The position numbers were made by a program, and so were the translations under genes. The notes below the pieces were generated by a model. The model did not search any database. It was given only the letters and a program-made list of their open reading frames with translations, and was not told where the DNA came from. This document shows, one piece after another, positions 27,024 to 35,728 of a stretch of DNA of 44,943 bases (the first letter of the stretch is position 1; each line of letters starts with the position of its first letter). Origin of the DNA: Candidatus Uhrbacteria bacterium. Lineage in GTDB: Bacteria; Patescibacteriota; Patescibacteriia; UBA9934; UBA11717. The stretch lies in the NCBI GenBank assembly GCA_018701105.1, contig JABIWD010000050.1, positions 1-44,943 of the forward strand, given 5' to 3'.

Positions 27024-29252
27024 ATGGACGTAAAGACGTTCGAGACAGAGTGGGGTGGCCGCACTCTTAAAATTGAGACAGGCCGATTTGCGCATCAGGC
27101 AGATGCGTCTTGTACCGTGACGTATGGCGATACCGTCGTACTCGCAACAGCGGTTATGTCTAAGGAGCAGCGCCCAGGCATGCACTTCTTCCCACTTATG
27201 GTGGAGTTTGAGGAAAAGTACTACGCTGCAGGAAAAATTAAGGGATCCCGCTTCATCAAGAAGGAAGGGCGCCCATCCGACCAGGCAGTTTTGGCTGGAC
27301 GAATGATCGACCGAGGTATTCGTCCGCTTTTTGATAACTCAATGCGAAACGACATACAGGTAATCACATCTGTATTGTCTTTCGACGCTGAGAACGACGC
27401 GGACGTACTCGCCATCACGGCAGCAGCATGTGTCTTGCACATGTCGCACATCCCTTGGAATGGTCCTATCGCAGGATCACGAGTTGGACGCATTAACGAC
27501 GAGTTTGTTTTGAACCCAACCTACGCACAGCGTGAGGAGAGTTCAATGGACCTTGTTGTTTCAGGAACACCTGAGCGACTACTCATGATCGAGTCAGACT
27601 CAAAGATCATGGGAGACGAAATCATGGGAGACGCTATTGACTTCGGTCTAAAGGCGCTTGCACCTGTGATTGAGCTACTCGAGCAGGTACGCAAAGAAGT
27701 TGGATCAGAAAAGACTGACCCAGCGTCGTTGACTAACGTGTCAGACGAGGACAAGGCAACTCGCGCAAAGGTAGAAGAGCTTTCAAAGCCTCTTATCGCT
27801 GCGGGTACAGAGAAATATTTCTTTGGTGAGCCTCTAGCACGAAAAGTTGATCGAAACGTTGGACGTGCAAACATCAAAGCCGACCTTGTAGCTGCTCTTA
27901 TCGACCAGGGAGTCGAGGAAGAGAACACAAAGTACGGAACAGACATGATTTATAGCGAAGTTGAGAATGTTATCTCAGCACAGATCCTAGAAAATGACCG
28001 ACGAGTTGATGGACGAGCCCTACTCGACGTTCGAACAATCAATGCAGACACAGGTTTGCTACCACGAACACATGGTTCAGCGTTGTTCGCACGTGGAGAG
28101 ACACAGATCCTTTCAACTGTAACTTTGGCAGGACCTGGAGCGCAGCAGATCATTGATACCATGGAAATGGACATCAAGATCCGCTACATGCACCACTATT
28201 CTTTCCCTCCTTTCTCTGTTGGTGAAGCAAAACCAATGCGAGGACCGGGACGACGAGAGATTGGACACGGTGCGCTTGCAGAGAAGGCATTGATCCCAGT
28301 GCTTCCTCCAGCAGCAGAGTTCCCATACACAATGCGTGTAACATCAGAGACGATGGGATCTAATGGATCAAGCTCAATGAGCTCGGTGTGTGGATCAACT
28401 CTCTCATTGATGGACGCAGGTGTACCAATTACAGCGCCAGTTGCTGGTGTTGCTATCGGACTTGCATCAACTCCTTCAATGGACAAGTGGAAAGTGTTCA
28501 CAGACTTGCAGGATCTTGAGGACGGAAAGGGAGGAATGGACTTCAAGGTTGCAGGAACACGAGAAGGTGTTACAGCAATGCAACTCGACACAAAGACAGA
28601 CGGAATCAGCATGGAAATTGTGCGAGAGGCGTTGTCACAGGGGAAAGCTTGTCGAAACAAGATCCTCGATGTGATCGAAGCCGAGATCAAGGAGCCACGA
28701 GCAGACCTTTCAAAGTACGCTCCACGTATCAAGGCAATCCAGATCAACCCAGATAGAATTCGAGACGTTATCGGACCTGGTGGAAAGATGATCAACGAGA
28801 TCATTGCAGAGACTGGAGTAGATATCGATATTGAAGACGACGGAACAGTTACCATCACATCAGCTGCAGCTGACGGAATGCAGGAAGCTATCACTTGGAT
28901 CCAGTCTCTTGTTGAAGAGGTGGAGGTTGGTAAGACATACAAAGGAAAGGTGACGCGACTCATGGACTTTGGAGCGTTCGTAGAGATTCTTCCAAAGCAG
29001 GAGGGACTCGTGCACGTTTCAGAGCTTGCGCCTTGGCGTGTTGAGAAGGTTGCGGACATCGTGAAGGAAGGGCAGGAGATCTTTGTTAAGGTAATGGAGA
29101 TTGATTCAATGGGACGAGTTAACTTGTCTATGAAGAAGGCAGAGGGTAATGTGTACCCAGAGAAGCCTGCTAGTGCTAGCAAGCCAACAGGCAGTGGCGC
29201 GCGTGATTCAAAGGGACCTCACAAGCCACGACCTCGACCAGACAAGAAATAA
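27024..29252 (+). CDS. pnp: Polyribonucleotide nucleotidyltransferase
   Basis: 742 aa; RNase PH domains, KH (IGPGGKMINEIIAETGVDIDIEDDGTV) and S1 (GKVTRLMDFGAFVEILPKQEGLVHVSEL). Confidence 0.95.
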   Translation: MDVKTFETEWGGRTLKIETGRFAHQADASCTVTYGDTVVLATAVMSKEQRPGMHFFPLMVEFEEKYYAAGKIKGSRFIKKEGRPSDQAVLAGRMIDRGIRPLFDNSMRNDIQVITSVLSFDAENDADVLAITAAACVLHMSHIPWNGPIAGSRVGRINDEFVLNPTYAQREESSMDLVVSGTPERLLMIESDSKIMGDEIMGDAIDFGLKALAPVIELLEQVRKEVGSEKTDPASLTNVSDEDKATRAKVEELSKPLIAAGTEKYFFGEPLARKVDRNVGRANIKADLVAALIDQGVEEENTKYGTDMIYSEVENVISAQILENDRRVDGRALLDVRTINADTGLLPRTHGSALFARGETQILSTVTLAGPGAQQIIDTMEMDIKIRYMHHYSFPPFSVGEAKPMRGPGRREIGHGALAEKALIPVLPPAAEFPYTMRVTSETMGSNGSSSMSSVCGSTLSLMDAGVPITAPVAGVAIGLASTPSMDKWKVFTDLQDLEDGKGGMDFKVAGTREGVTAMQLDTKTDGISMEIVREALSQGKACRNKILDVIEAEIKEPRADLSKYAPRIKAIQINPDRIRDVIGPGGKMINEIIAETGVDIDIEDDGTVTITSAAADGMQEAITWIQSLVEEVEVGKTYKGKVTRLMDFGAFVEILPKQEGLVHVSELAPWRVEKVADIVKEGQEIFVKVMEIDSMGRVNLSMKKAEGNVYPEKPASASKPTGSGARDSKGPHKPRPRPDKK

Positions 29253-29270
29253 AAGCTGATAACAGCAACG

Positions 29271-30344
29271 ATGTACTCACAACAAGTACAAACACAGATT
29301 CACACAACAGCCCGGCCAACCATTGCCCGGGCTGTTGTTGGTTTTGTGACGATAGCAGTATTTTTTACACTAGCCGCGCAATGGGCGAACACTTCGCTCG
29401 CTAACCAGTCAGGAGGCGTAGCGTCAGGCACTAAGCTCGGAAACAATGTGGTTGCAGTCGTTAGCCTATATGACAGGGCACAAGACCATTCTTTTTTAAA
29501 TCGCACAAAGGCCCACTTGCTTATAGATAAGGAGGCGCGCACTATTGGTCTGTTCGATGATGGCGAGATCGTCGAGATCGGTGACGACGAGCTCGCTGAG
29601 TACATTACAGATCGATCACGCCCACACGGCTGGTTCATGCCGGGCACACTTGGCGTTATTCACTTTCGAGATGACTCAGGACAAATAAGAAGCTCGAGGC
29701 TGTCCGGTGGCGACAATCAGCTAACCTTGGCGGATCGGAACTCGCAGGATGCGATCTCGAGCTTGATCCCGGAGAACGCAATGTATGGAGCGCACCTCGA
29801 ATGCGGTGATGAATGCCCTAAGGTTAGCGTCCATGATATCGAGATGCAGATTCCGCAGAGCTTACGGGGATCAGACTTCTTCTCTATCAATGTAGATAAG
29901 GACATGGAGTCACTCTTTGTAATAGATGAGAAGCTTTCACAATTTCAGGAAATAGAGGACTTTGCACGCAAGATAATCTCACGATCGCAGCCAGAGGTGC
30001 GAGAGCGCACGTTATCTGACGGTGTTGTTATCAGTGAGCTTGTTCCTGGGAGCAACCTTGCCACCGAACAACACGGCGGTGTAACGCAGTACGGGAGTAC
30101 AGATGCTGCCCTATACATGTTTGGAGCAATAAAGAACAACGGTATTACCCGATACCTGAGCTCAACAAACAGCATCTTTAGTGACGACGGTTCATTGTCC
30201 ACGCTGTCGTGGACAAACAAAGTTTGTGATGTAAAGCCGTCTTACTTCTTTGCATTAAGTTTTTCCGCAACCTTCGCAGAGAATCCAAAGGCGCCACTGT
30301 ATGTAGCACGGTCACGCGATGGATGGAGAATTTGCGAGCGTTAG
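29271..30344 (+). CDS. Single-TM hypothetical protein
   Basis: 357 aa; ARAVVGFVTIAVFFTLAAQWA TM near N-terminus; N-terminal coding overlaps a 12-bp perfect hairpin. Confidence 0.7.
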   Translation: MYSQQVQTQIHTTARPTIARAVVGFVTIAVFFTLAAQWANTSLANQSGGVASGTKLGNNVVAVVSLYDRAQDHSFLNRTKAHLLIDKEARTIGLFDDGEIVEIGDDELAEYITDRSRPHGWFMPGTLGVIHFRDDSGQIRSSRLSGGDNQLTLADRNSQDAISSLIPENAMYGAHLECGDECPKVSVHDIEMQIPQSLRGSDFFSINVDKDMESLFVIDEKLSQFQEIEDFARKIISRSQPEVRERTLSDGVVISELVPGSNLATEQHGGVTQYGSTDAALYMFGAIKNNGITRYLSSTNSIFSDDGSLSTLSWTNKVCDVKPSYFFALSFSATFAENPKAPLYVARSRDGWRICER

Positions 30345-30360
30345 TACACGGTGATCAGTT

Positions 30361-30417
30361 TGTGGATAAGCTGATGATAACTGTGTACAAATGTGGATAA
30401 CAGTATGGTTATCCACA
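30361..30417. other. Cluster of three perfect DnaA boxes
   Basis: TGTGGATAA at 30361-30369 and 30392-30400, TTATCCACA at 30409-30417. Confidence 0.75.
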
Positions 30418-30554
30418 CAGCAGCTTACCCGCATAATTGTTCACGTCGATTTTTTCGCTAGTTTTAGTGACCTTTCGGTGTTGACATTTCGTGTTCAGAG
30501 TGCTATTATATCTGTGTACCCTTCAACGTTCATTTCAAAACCCCTACCACGGGG

Positions 30555-30707
30555 GTGTGCAACGAAGAAGATGCGATCGGGTACTCGCTCTTGGTTACAT
30601 ACCTCTCCTCGCTACTGTTCTACTTTAGAACACAAAAACAAAAAATCGCGGGATTTAAAAAGCCACGGCGATCCTCAAAAAAGTTGGTGCATAAAGCTCT
30701 GACGTAG
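30555..30707 (+). CDS. Possible 50-aa membrane microprotein (GTG start)
   Basis: VCNEEDAIGYSLLVTYLSSLLFYFRTQKQKIAGFKKPRRSSKKLVHKALT*; downstream of TTGACA-N17-TATTAT. Confidence 0.35.
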   Translation: MCNEEDAIGYSLLVTYLSSLLFYFRTQKQKIAGFKKPRRSSKKLVHKALT

Positions 30708-30910
30708 AGGTAAGCCATAGAATGGTGACGAGGGAGTAGACTCTTCCGGCATGCAAGTCGTTAGAGAGCCGAGTTTAGTAGATAGATCCATGTCTGTTGA
30801 ACCCGGTTCTCTTCAACCTCTTCTGCGAGCCGGTCTTCTTAGGCCGACACAACAGCATTTCATTCGCAAAAGCAAGGAAATCGCTCTGGTGCCGGCCTTT
30901 TCTTTTCCCT
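30708..30910 (+). ncRNA. Candidate structured RNA/3' region ending in intrinsic terminator
   Basis: GAGAGCCGagTT...AACCCGGTTCTC hairpin; GGCCGACAC...GTGCCGGCCttttctttt terminator. Confidence 0.35.
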
Positions 30911-30968
30911 GGTTTTCCACTTGACTATTAGGGTTCTGACTGTTAGAGTATTGAAATCAAAGACGCAT

Positions 30969-31346
30969 ATGAAAAAGACTTTTTTGAAAAAAATGACCAC
31001 CCGACTTACTGCTGAACGCGAGAAAATCGCGGCTGAGTTAGGTAAGATCGGAAAAAAGGATCAGAACTCCAAGGATGGCGCTGATTGGAAGGCGACTTAC
31101 TCCGATGTTGGGTCAGATACTGCTGAAGATGCCTACGAAGTTGATCGCTACGGAACGAACTTGAGCATCGTCAGCGAGCTTGAGAAATCTCTGCGTGATA
31201 TAGACAAAGCACTCGCAAGTATAGAGAAGGGTAACTACGGAACGTGCAAGTACTGTGAAGAAGAAATCCAAGAAGCACGACTAGAAGCACGACCGGACTC
31301 GTCATCGTGCATTAAGTGTAAAAAGACTTTCACAAAAGAAGCATGA
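30969..31346 (+). CDS. DksA/TraR-like zinc-finger protein
   Basis: DIDKALASIEKGNYGTCKYCEEEIQEARLEARPDSSSCIKCKK. Confidence 0.88.
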   Translation: MKKTFLKKMTTRLTAEREKIAAELGKIGKKDQNSKDGADWKATYSDVGSDTAEDAYEVDRYGTNLSIVSELEKSLRDIDKALASIEKGNYGTCKYCEEEIQEARLEARPDSSSCIKCKKTFTKEA

Positions 31347-31789
31347 TACACAAGCAAACAGCTTTTGTCGGCGCGCTAGCGATAATCCTCACCATCGCTG
31401 ACACGGCTGCAAAACTAGTTGCAATCCAAATACTCCCTGAAAACGGGAGTATTCCTGTACTGGGGAAGATAGTTGGATTACAGCTACATAAAAATGAGGG
31501 CATCGTAGCTAACATCGCGGTGCCGATGCCTATCATCGTGATCCTTACGTTCGCGATACTTGGCGCGCTCATCTACTGGCTCAACCTCGCCTGGAAGAAG
31601 AATGAGCGGTGGGTGGTCGCGAGTCTGCTTGTACTGATCCTAGGTGCAGCAGGAAACCTCGTCGACAGAATCGCGCATGGCTTCACCACTGACTACATCA
31701 TCCTGTTCGGTCGATCAGTGATAAACCTCGCAGATATCATGATCGTACTCGGAGTAGTCGGCCTCCTTACATCTCCAACGAAGAAATAA
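31343..31789 (+). CDS. lspA: Lipoprotein signal peptidase
   Basis: Four TM; LHKNEGIVANI, LVLILGAAGNLVDRIAHG, VINLADIMI; ATGA overlap with upstream gene. Confidence 0.85.
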   Translation: MIHKQTAFVGALAIILTIADTAAKLVAIQILPENGSIPVLGKIVGLQLHKNEGIVANIAVPMPIIVILTFAILGALIYWLNLAWKKNERWVVASLLVLILGAAGNLVDRIAHGFTTDYIILFGRSVINLADIMIVLGVVGLLTSPTKK

Positions 31790-31826
31790 AGCCTCCCATT
31801 GATTATTCATGGGAGTTTTTGTTTAT

Positions 31827-33338
31827 ATGAGTTACACAATCAAGTCAGCAGCAGTGCTCGGTCTCAACGTCGAGCCAGTATCAGTAGAAGTCGACATCTC
31901 GTTTGGAATGAAGAAGTTCAACATCGTGGGTTTACCGGACCGCGCAGTGTCGGAGGCGTGCGGTAGGGTAGAGTCCGCAATCAAAAACAGCGGGCTGCCA
32001 TTTCCTCGATACAGAATCACAGTAAACCTCGCGCCTGCGAGCCTTAAGAAGCAAGGACCCTCGTACGATCTACCTATCGCGGTCGGATTACTCTACTCGC
32101 AGGGGCATTTAACAAACCACGAACTCGACGATGCCCTCGTTATCGGAGAACTTGGACTCGACGGAGTTATAAGACATGTCGATGGAGTCTTACCGATAGC
32201 CCTCGCCGCAAAAATGCTTGGGGTTACAACATTGATCGTTCCAAAAGAGAACGAGAAGGAGGCCGCGCTCGTTGAAGGACTCATCGTGATCGGAGTCGAC
32301 CACCTGAAGACACTCGCAGCACACCTCGAAGGCTCGTCAATCATCGAGCCCACGCCAACTACGGTTGTAGACTTCCATCCTTCCACATCATTTTCCCACG
32401 ACATGGTCTACATCAAGGGTCAGGAGCGAGCAAAGCGTGCGCTCGAGATTGCAGCAGCAGGGCAGCACAACATTTTACTCTCAGGACCACCAGGATCTGG
32501 AAAAACTATGCTCGCTCGTACGCTTCCAACGATCCTCCCCGATCTCACACTCAACGAAGCACTCGACATAACACGCATCCACTCAATCTCCGGCAAACTT
32601 AAAGGCCGCGCACTTGTAGATGAGCGGCCTTTCCAAGCGCCACATCATACGACGTCCGGTGTCGCGCTAATCGGTGGAGGGTCGAACCCTAAGCCGGGGC
32701 AAATCAGCATGGCGCATCGTGGCGTCTTGTTTCTTGATGAGTTTCCGGAGTTTAAGAAGAACGCGCTCGAGAATTTACGGCAGCCGCTCGAGGACGGAAC
32801 GATTACAGTCGCACGAGCTGCAGGCACAGCAGAGTTTCCTGCAAAGTTCATGCTCGTCGCCGCCATGAATCCGTGTCCGTGTGGTTTTGCGAGTGATCCG
32901 TTTCATCAATGCGTCTGTACTCACAGTCAGATAATCAAATATCAGAAGAAGCTTTCAGGCCCATTGCTCGATCGCATCGACCTACACCTGGAGGTACCTA
33001 AGATCGACGTCGAGAAACTGACAAGTCTCAACGAAGGCGAGCTCTCGGCGAGTATTCGCGAACGAGTACAGGCAGCTCGCAACATTCAGACGCTCAGGTT
33101 CGAGGGATCGAGCCTGGTTAGTAACACTGACATGCGCGCGCAAGACGTTAAGGAGTATTGTCCGATGGAGAAGACCGCCGAGCAGGTGTTGACTACTGCG
33201 GCACGATCGCTTCACTTGTCGGCACGTGCGTATATCAGGATTATTAAGGTCTCGCGGACGATTGCAGATCTTGCTGGCGTGGGCGAGATTATGTTGGAGC
33301 ATGTAAGTGAGGCGCTGCAGTTTAGGGAGCGGGGGTAG
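31827..33338 (+). CDS. comM: YifB/ComM family Mg-chelatase-like AAA ATPase
   Basis: IKSAAVLGLNVEPVSVEVDI...GPPGSGKTMLARTLPTILP...FQAPHHTTSGVALIGGG...AAMNPCPCG. Confidence 0.93.
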   Translation: MSYTIKSAAVLGLNVEPVSVEVDISFGMKKFNIVGLPDRAVSEACGRVESAIKNSGLPFPRYRITVNLAPASLKKQGPSYDLPIAVGLLYSQGHLTNHELDDALVIGELGLDGVIRHVDGVLPIALAAKMLGVTTLIVPKENEKEAALVEGLIVIGVDHLKTLAAHLEGSSIIEPTPTTVVDFHPSTSFSHDMVYIKGQERAKRALEIAAAGQHNILLSGPPGSGKTMLARTLPTILPDLTLNEALDITRIHSISGKLKGRALVDERPFQAPHHTTSGVALIGGGSNPKPGQISMAHRGVLFLDEFPEFKKNALENLRQPLEDGTITVARAAGTAEFPAKFMLVAAMNPCPCGFASDPFHQCVCTHSQIIKYQKKLSGPLLDRIDLHLEVPKIDVEKLTSLNEGELSASIRERVQAARNIQTLRFEGSSLVSNTDMRAQDVKEYCPMEKTAEQVLTTAARSLHLSARAYIRIIKVSRTIADLAGVGEIMLEHVSEALQFRERG

Positions 33339-33390
33339 GAGCCCTCTTTGTCTGGCGTTACTTGAGTTCTACTGGCGCTTGCTGGTATAG

Positions 33391-33522
33391 ACCCCTCCGC
33401 CCTTTGGGCACCTCCCCTTCGTAAGGGGAGGGGTTATGCTAGTGATACTAGGGAAACCAAGTCCGCCTCTCCCCTTACGAAGGGGAGACGTCATAAAGCG
33501 AAGCGACCTATGACAGAGGGGT
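33391..33522 (+). repeat. Composite palindromic repeat family 1, copy C (abuts DUF559 gene)
   Basis: ACCCCTCCGCCCTTTGGGCACCTCCCCTTcgtAAGGGGAGG ... CTCCCCTTacgAAGGGGAGACGTCATAAAGCGAAGCGACCTATGACAGAGGGGT. Confidence 0.9.
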
Positions 33523-33563
33523 GTGACCTAGTGAAATGCAAGCAAACCAAGCCATTCAAGACT

Positions 33564-33932
33564 ATGACAACCATCTTCAACAAACACTCAATGAAAACTA
33601 GGAGACGCGAGCTAAGACACGCGGCGCCAAAAGCTGAACGAATCCTCTGGAAACACCTGCGCCGCAAGCAACTCGACAACCACAAGTTCAGACGACAGCA
33701 CAGCATCAACGGCTACGTCGTTGACTTCTACTGTCCGCAACAAAGGCTCGCCATTGAAGTCGACGGCCCAACTCACTTTCGAGGGATCGAGTCCGAGGTA
33801 TACGACAAAGAAAGGCAAATACAAATCGAGTCCCTCGGCATCACCGTCCTTCGTTTCACCAATGCCGATGTCTATGAAAATACTGACAATGTCATACTTT
33901 CTATCTTGAATTGTTTGAGATGGAGCCCTTGA
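33564..33932 (+). CDS. DUF559-type endonuclease-like protein (PD-(D/E)XK/Vsr-like)
   Basis: RRELRHAAPKAERILWKHLRRKQLDNHKFRRQHSINGYVVDFYCPQQRLAIEVDGPTHF...KERQIQIESLGITVLRFTNADV; track start 33510 lies inside repeat copy C, ATG 33564 more likely. Confidence 0.85.
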   Translation: MTTIFNKHSMKTRRRELRHAAPKAERILWKHLRRKQLDNHKFRRQHSINGYVVDFYCPQQRLAIEVDGPTHFRGIESEVYDKERQIQIESLGITVLRFTNADVYENTDNVILSILNCLRWSP

Positions 33933-33957
33933 CAAACACCCTCACAATTGCTAACGT
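33929..33957 (+). promoter_or_regulatory. Sigma70-type promoter of 33984 gene
   Basis: TTGACA-N17-TAACGT. Confidence 0.6.
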
Positions 33958-33983
33958 CGAAACACACCACGAAGGGAGAAGCC

Positions 33984-34409
33984 ATGCGCATTGCATTTGA
34001 TCTCGGAATTGCGATGGGAGTTGGAAGGGCAACAGATTTGCTGCGAAAAGCCTGGAGCGGAGAGCCGCAGCCGGGCTTCACAGAGGCCATCGAAAGAGGG
34101 GCCACCATCCAAGTGCTCGTCTTGATCAGGCTCGTGAGCGACTGTGCCCGTGACGAAGAGGCCGGCGCGGTCCTGCCTTCATTCCAGGCACTGCACGAGC
34201 TCATCAAGAGCCGCGTGAGCGCAGGCCACAGTGTCGACAGTGGGCTCGTTCAGGTCCCCCTCGCTCGCCTCTGTGCTTCACTGGATGTCATGGCCGCGCG
34301 CCACGAAGGTCGAGGAGTGTCTCGTGCACGAAGCGCGGCCGGGTGCCACGACGGCGACACCGTGACTGCGGAGACCCTGTCCGTGGAGACCCTGCCCGGA
34401 GAGGGGTAG
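33984..34409 (+). CDS. Hypothetical protein (module gene)
   Basis: GAAGGGAGAAGCC-ATG; terminator CACGCCGCaactctGCGGCGTGTGTTTTTTT downstream. Confidence 0.7.
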   Translation: MRIAFDLGIAMGVGRATDLLRKAWSGEPQPGFTEAIERGATIQVLVLIRLVSDCARDEEAGAVLPSFQALHELIKSRVSAGHSVDSGLVQVPLARLCASLDVMAARHEGRGVSRARSAAGCHDGDTVTAETLSVETLPGEG

Positions 34410-34523
34410 AAGAGAACTACGAACCACGCCGCAACTCTGCGGCGTGTGTTTTTTTAAAAAAAGAGGACAACTTCCATAAATTGAAATTTGCCCAATTGCT
34501 CAATTGAAATTGTTTTGTTTTGT

Positions 34524-34910
34524 TTATCTCCACCTCAGATACGCCCAAACCAACACCAACCCCCCAAACCAAACGTACGCCAACGTGTCCACCAACCTCT
34601 GTCTCTTTTTAAACTCATCAAAATTTGACCACCCACCAACATGCCACGACCATCGGCGACCAAAGATAAACATCGCCCCAAGTGCAGCGAACCCTACAAC
34701 CGGAATCAACGAGACAACAAACCACATGTATTGCCGCGTACCAAGCGCGTACCCCTGAGTCCAAAACAAACCACCGGGAGACGGGCGGCGCAAATACCGC
34801 TCCATCACCTCTTCCTTTGGCACGAGCTCAATAGTGTAACCACACGCCTTACACGCACGCTGAGCTTCTCTAAGTTTTGTTAAACAATCCGGGCACGACT
34901 TTGAATCCAT
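34524..34910 (-). CDS. Zinc-ribbon membrane protein
   Basis: CPDC...CKAC ribbon then two hydrophobic segments. Confidence 0.65.
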   Translation of the reverse strand: MDSKSCPDCLTKLREAQRACKACGYTIELVPKEEVMERYLRRPSPGGLFWTQGYALGTRQYMWFVVSLIPVVGFAALGAMFIFGRRWSWHVGGWSNFDEFKKRQRLVDTLAYVWFGGLVLVWAYLRWR

Positions 34911-34945
34911 ATAAAAAGATTATATCACGAGAAGTACATGAGCGA

Positions 34946-34974
34946 TTGACAACCGAGGGAAATATTGATAAACA
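34946..34974 (+). promoter_or_regulatory. Sigma70-type promoter of 35006 gene
   Basis: TTGACA-N17-TAAACA. Confidence 0.6.
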
Positions 34975-35005
34975 TATTTTGTCATCTAGGAACTGGAGGA
35001 TTGCC

Positions 35006-35605
35006 ATGAAACGTGACAACGAAGCACTACTCAGAGCAGGCAAAGTGATCGATCTCCTGCACGTCAGGGGCCCGAAGGAAGTAGTTGGGCGTGCACAGAA
35101 AGCCCTGCAGGAGCTACTGCAGGATCGAGCCCGTGTCGTAATCGAGAATTTCGGTCCAGCGGCCTTCTGGCTCGTGATCTTGCATCCGAAATACGACGAA
35201 AGGCGTCTACACGTCAGCGACGATGGAAGTCTCTGCGTCAAGAACTTCGGGCAAAAAGGTGAGGTGATTGATACGTGGGCCACAGCTCTTCTGGTCAGCG
35301 AACTGGCGCGGGCAAAAAAGGAAACCGTGCTGGAGATGATCTCGCGGCTGTACACCACGGAAGAATCGCCTACCGTAGTCGCACAGATCTACGACATGCT
35401 TAACGGAGACGGGTACGTCCAACCGATCATCAGCGGCGGTATGGTACGACTCGACCTGCACTTGAACGCATCAGGCGGAGCGGGTTTTCACATCATGTCC
35501 ACGGAAGGTACCGTGGTGATCTACGACAAGAGCAAGTCAGAGCACGCCGCGATCCTCGACGAGGAGGTTGCCGAAGCCATCTTCGGCCAGCTCCGACGAA
35601 GCTAG
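35006..35605 (+). CDS. Hypothetical protein (module gene)
   Basis: CTGGAGGATTGCC-ATG; MKRDNEALLRAGKVIDLLHVRG...; terminator CCCCTC...GAGGGGTGTTTTC. Confidence 0.7.
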   Translation: MKRDNEALLRAGKVIDLLHVRGPKEVVGRAQKALQELLQDRARVVIENFGPAAFWLVILHPKYDERRLHVSDDGSLCVKNFGQKGEVIDTWATALLVSELARAKKETVLEMISRLYTTEESPTVVAQIYDMLNGDGYVQPIISGGMVRLDLHLNASGGAGFHIMSTEGTVVIYDKSKSEHAAILDEEVAEAIFGQLRRS

Positions 35606-35670
35606 AACACTCAACCCCCTCACCAGATCCGCTGGCGGAGGGGTGTTTTCTTGCCTATAGCTCGCGGCTA

Positions 35671-35699
35671 TTGACAAAATCGGTAGTATTTCCTATACT
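35671..35699 (+). promoter_or_regulatory. rpmH promoter
   Basis: TTGACA-N17-TATACT. Confidence 0.75.
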
Positions 35700-35728
35700 C
35701 CTGTTACTTTAATACTCATTCCTAGGCT

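Noticed and set aside
28196-29182. 328-aa minus ORF inside pnp
   Set aside because: Antisense to a highly conserved CDS with codon-bias-induced openness.
30708-30910. T-box riboswitch, tmRNA, SRP RNA or RNase P RNA assignment
   Set aside because: Some T-box-like strings, but the T-box bulge is in the wrong terminator arm. No tmRNA CCA end, no SRP GGAAG loop context and no RNase P GAGGAAAGTCCGGGC core seen.
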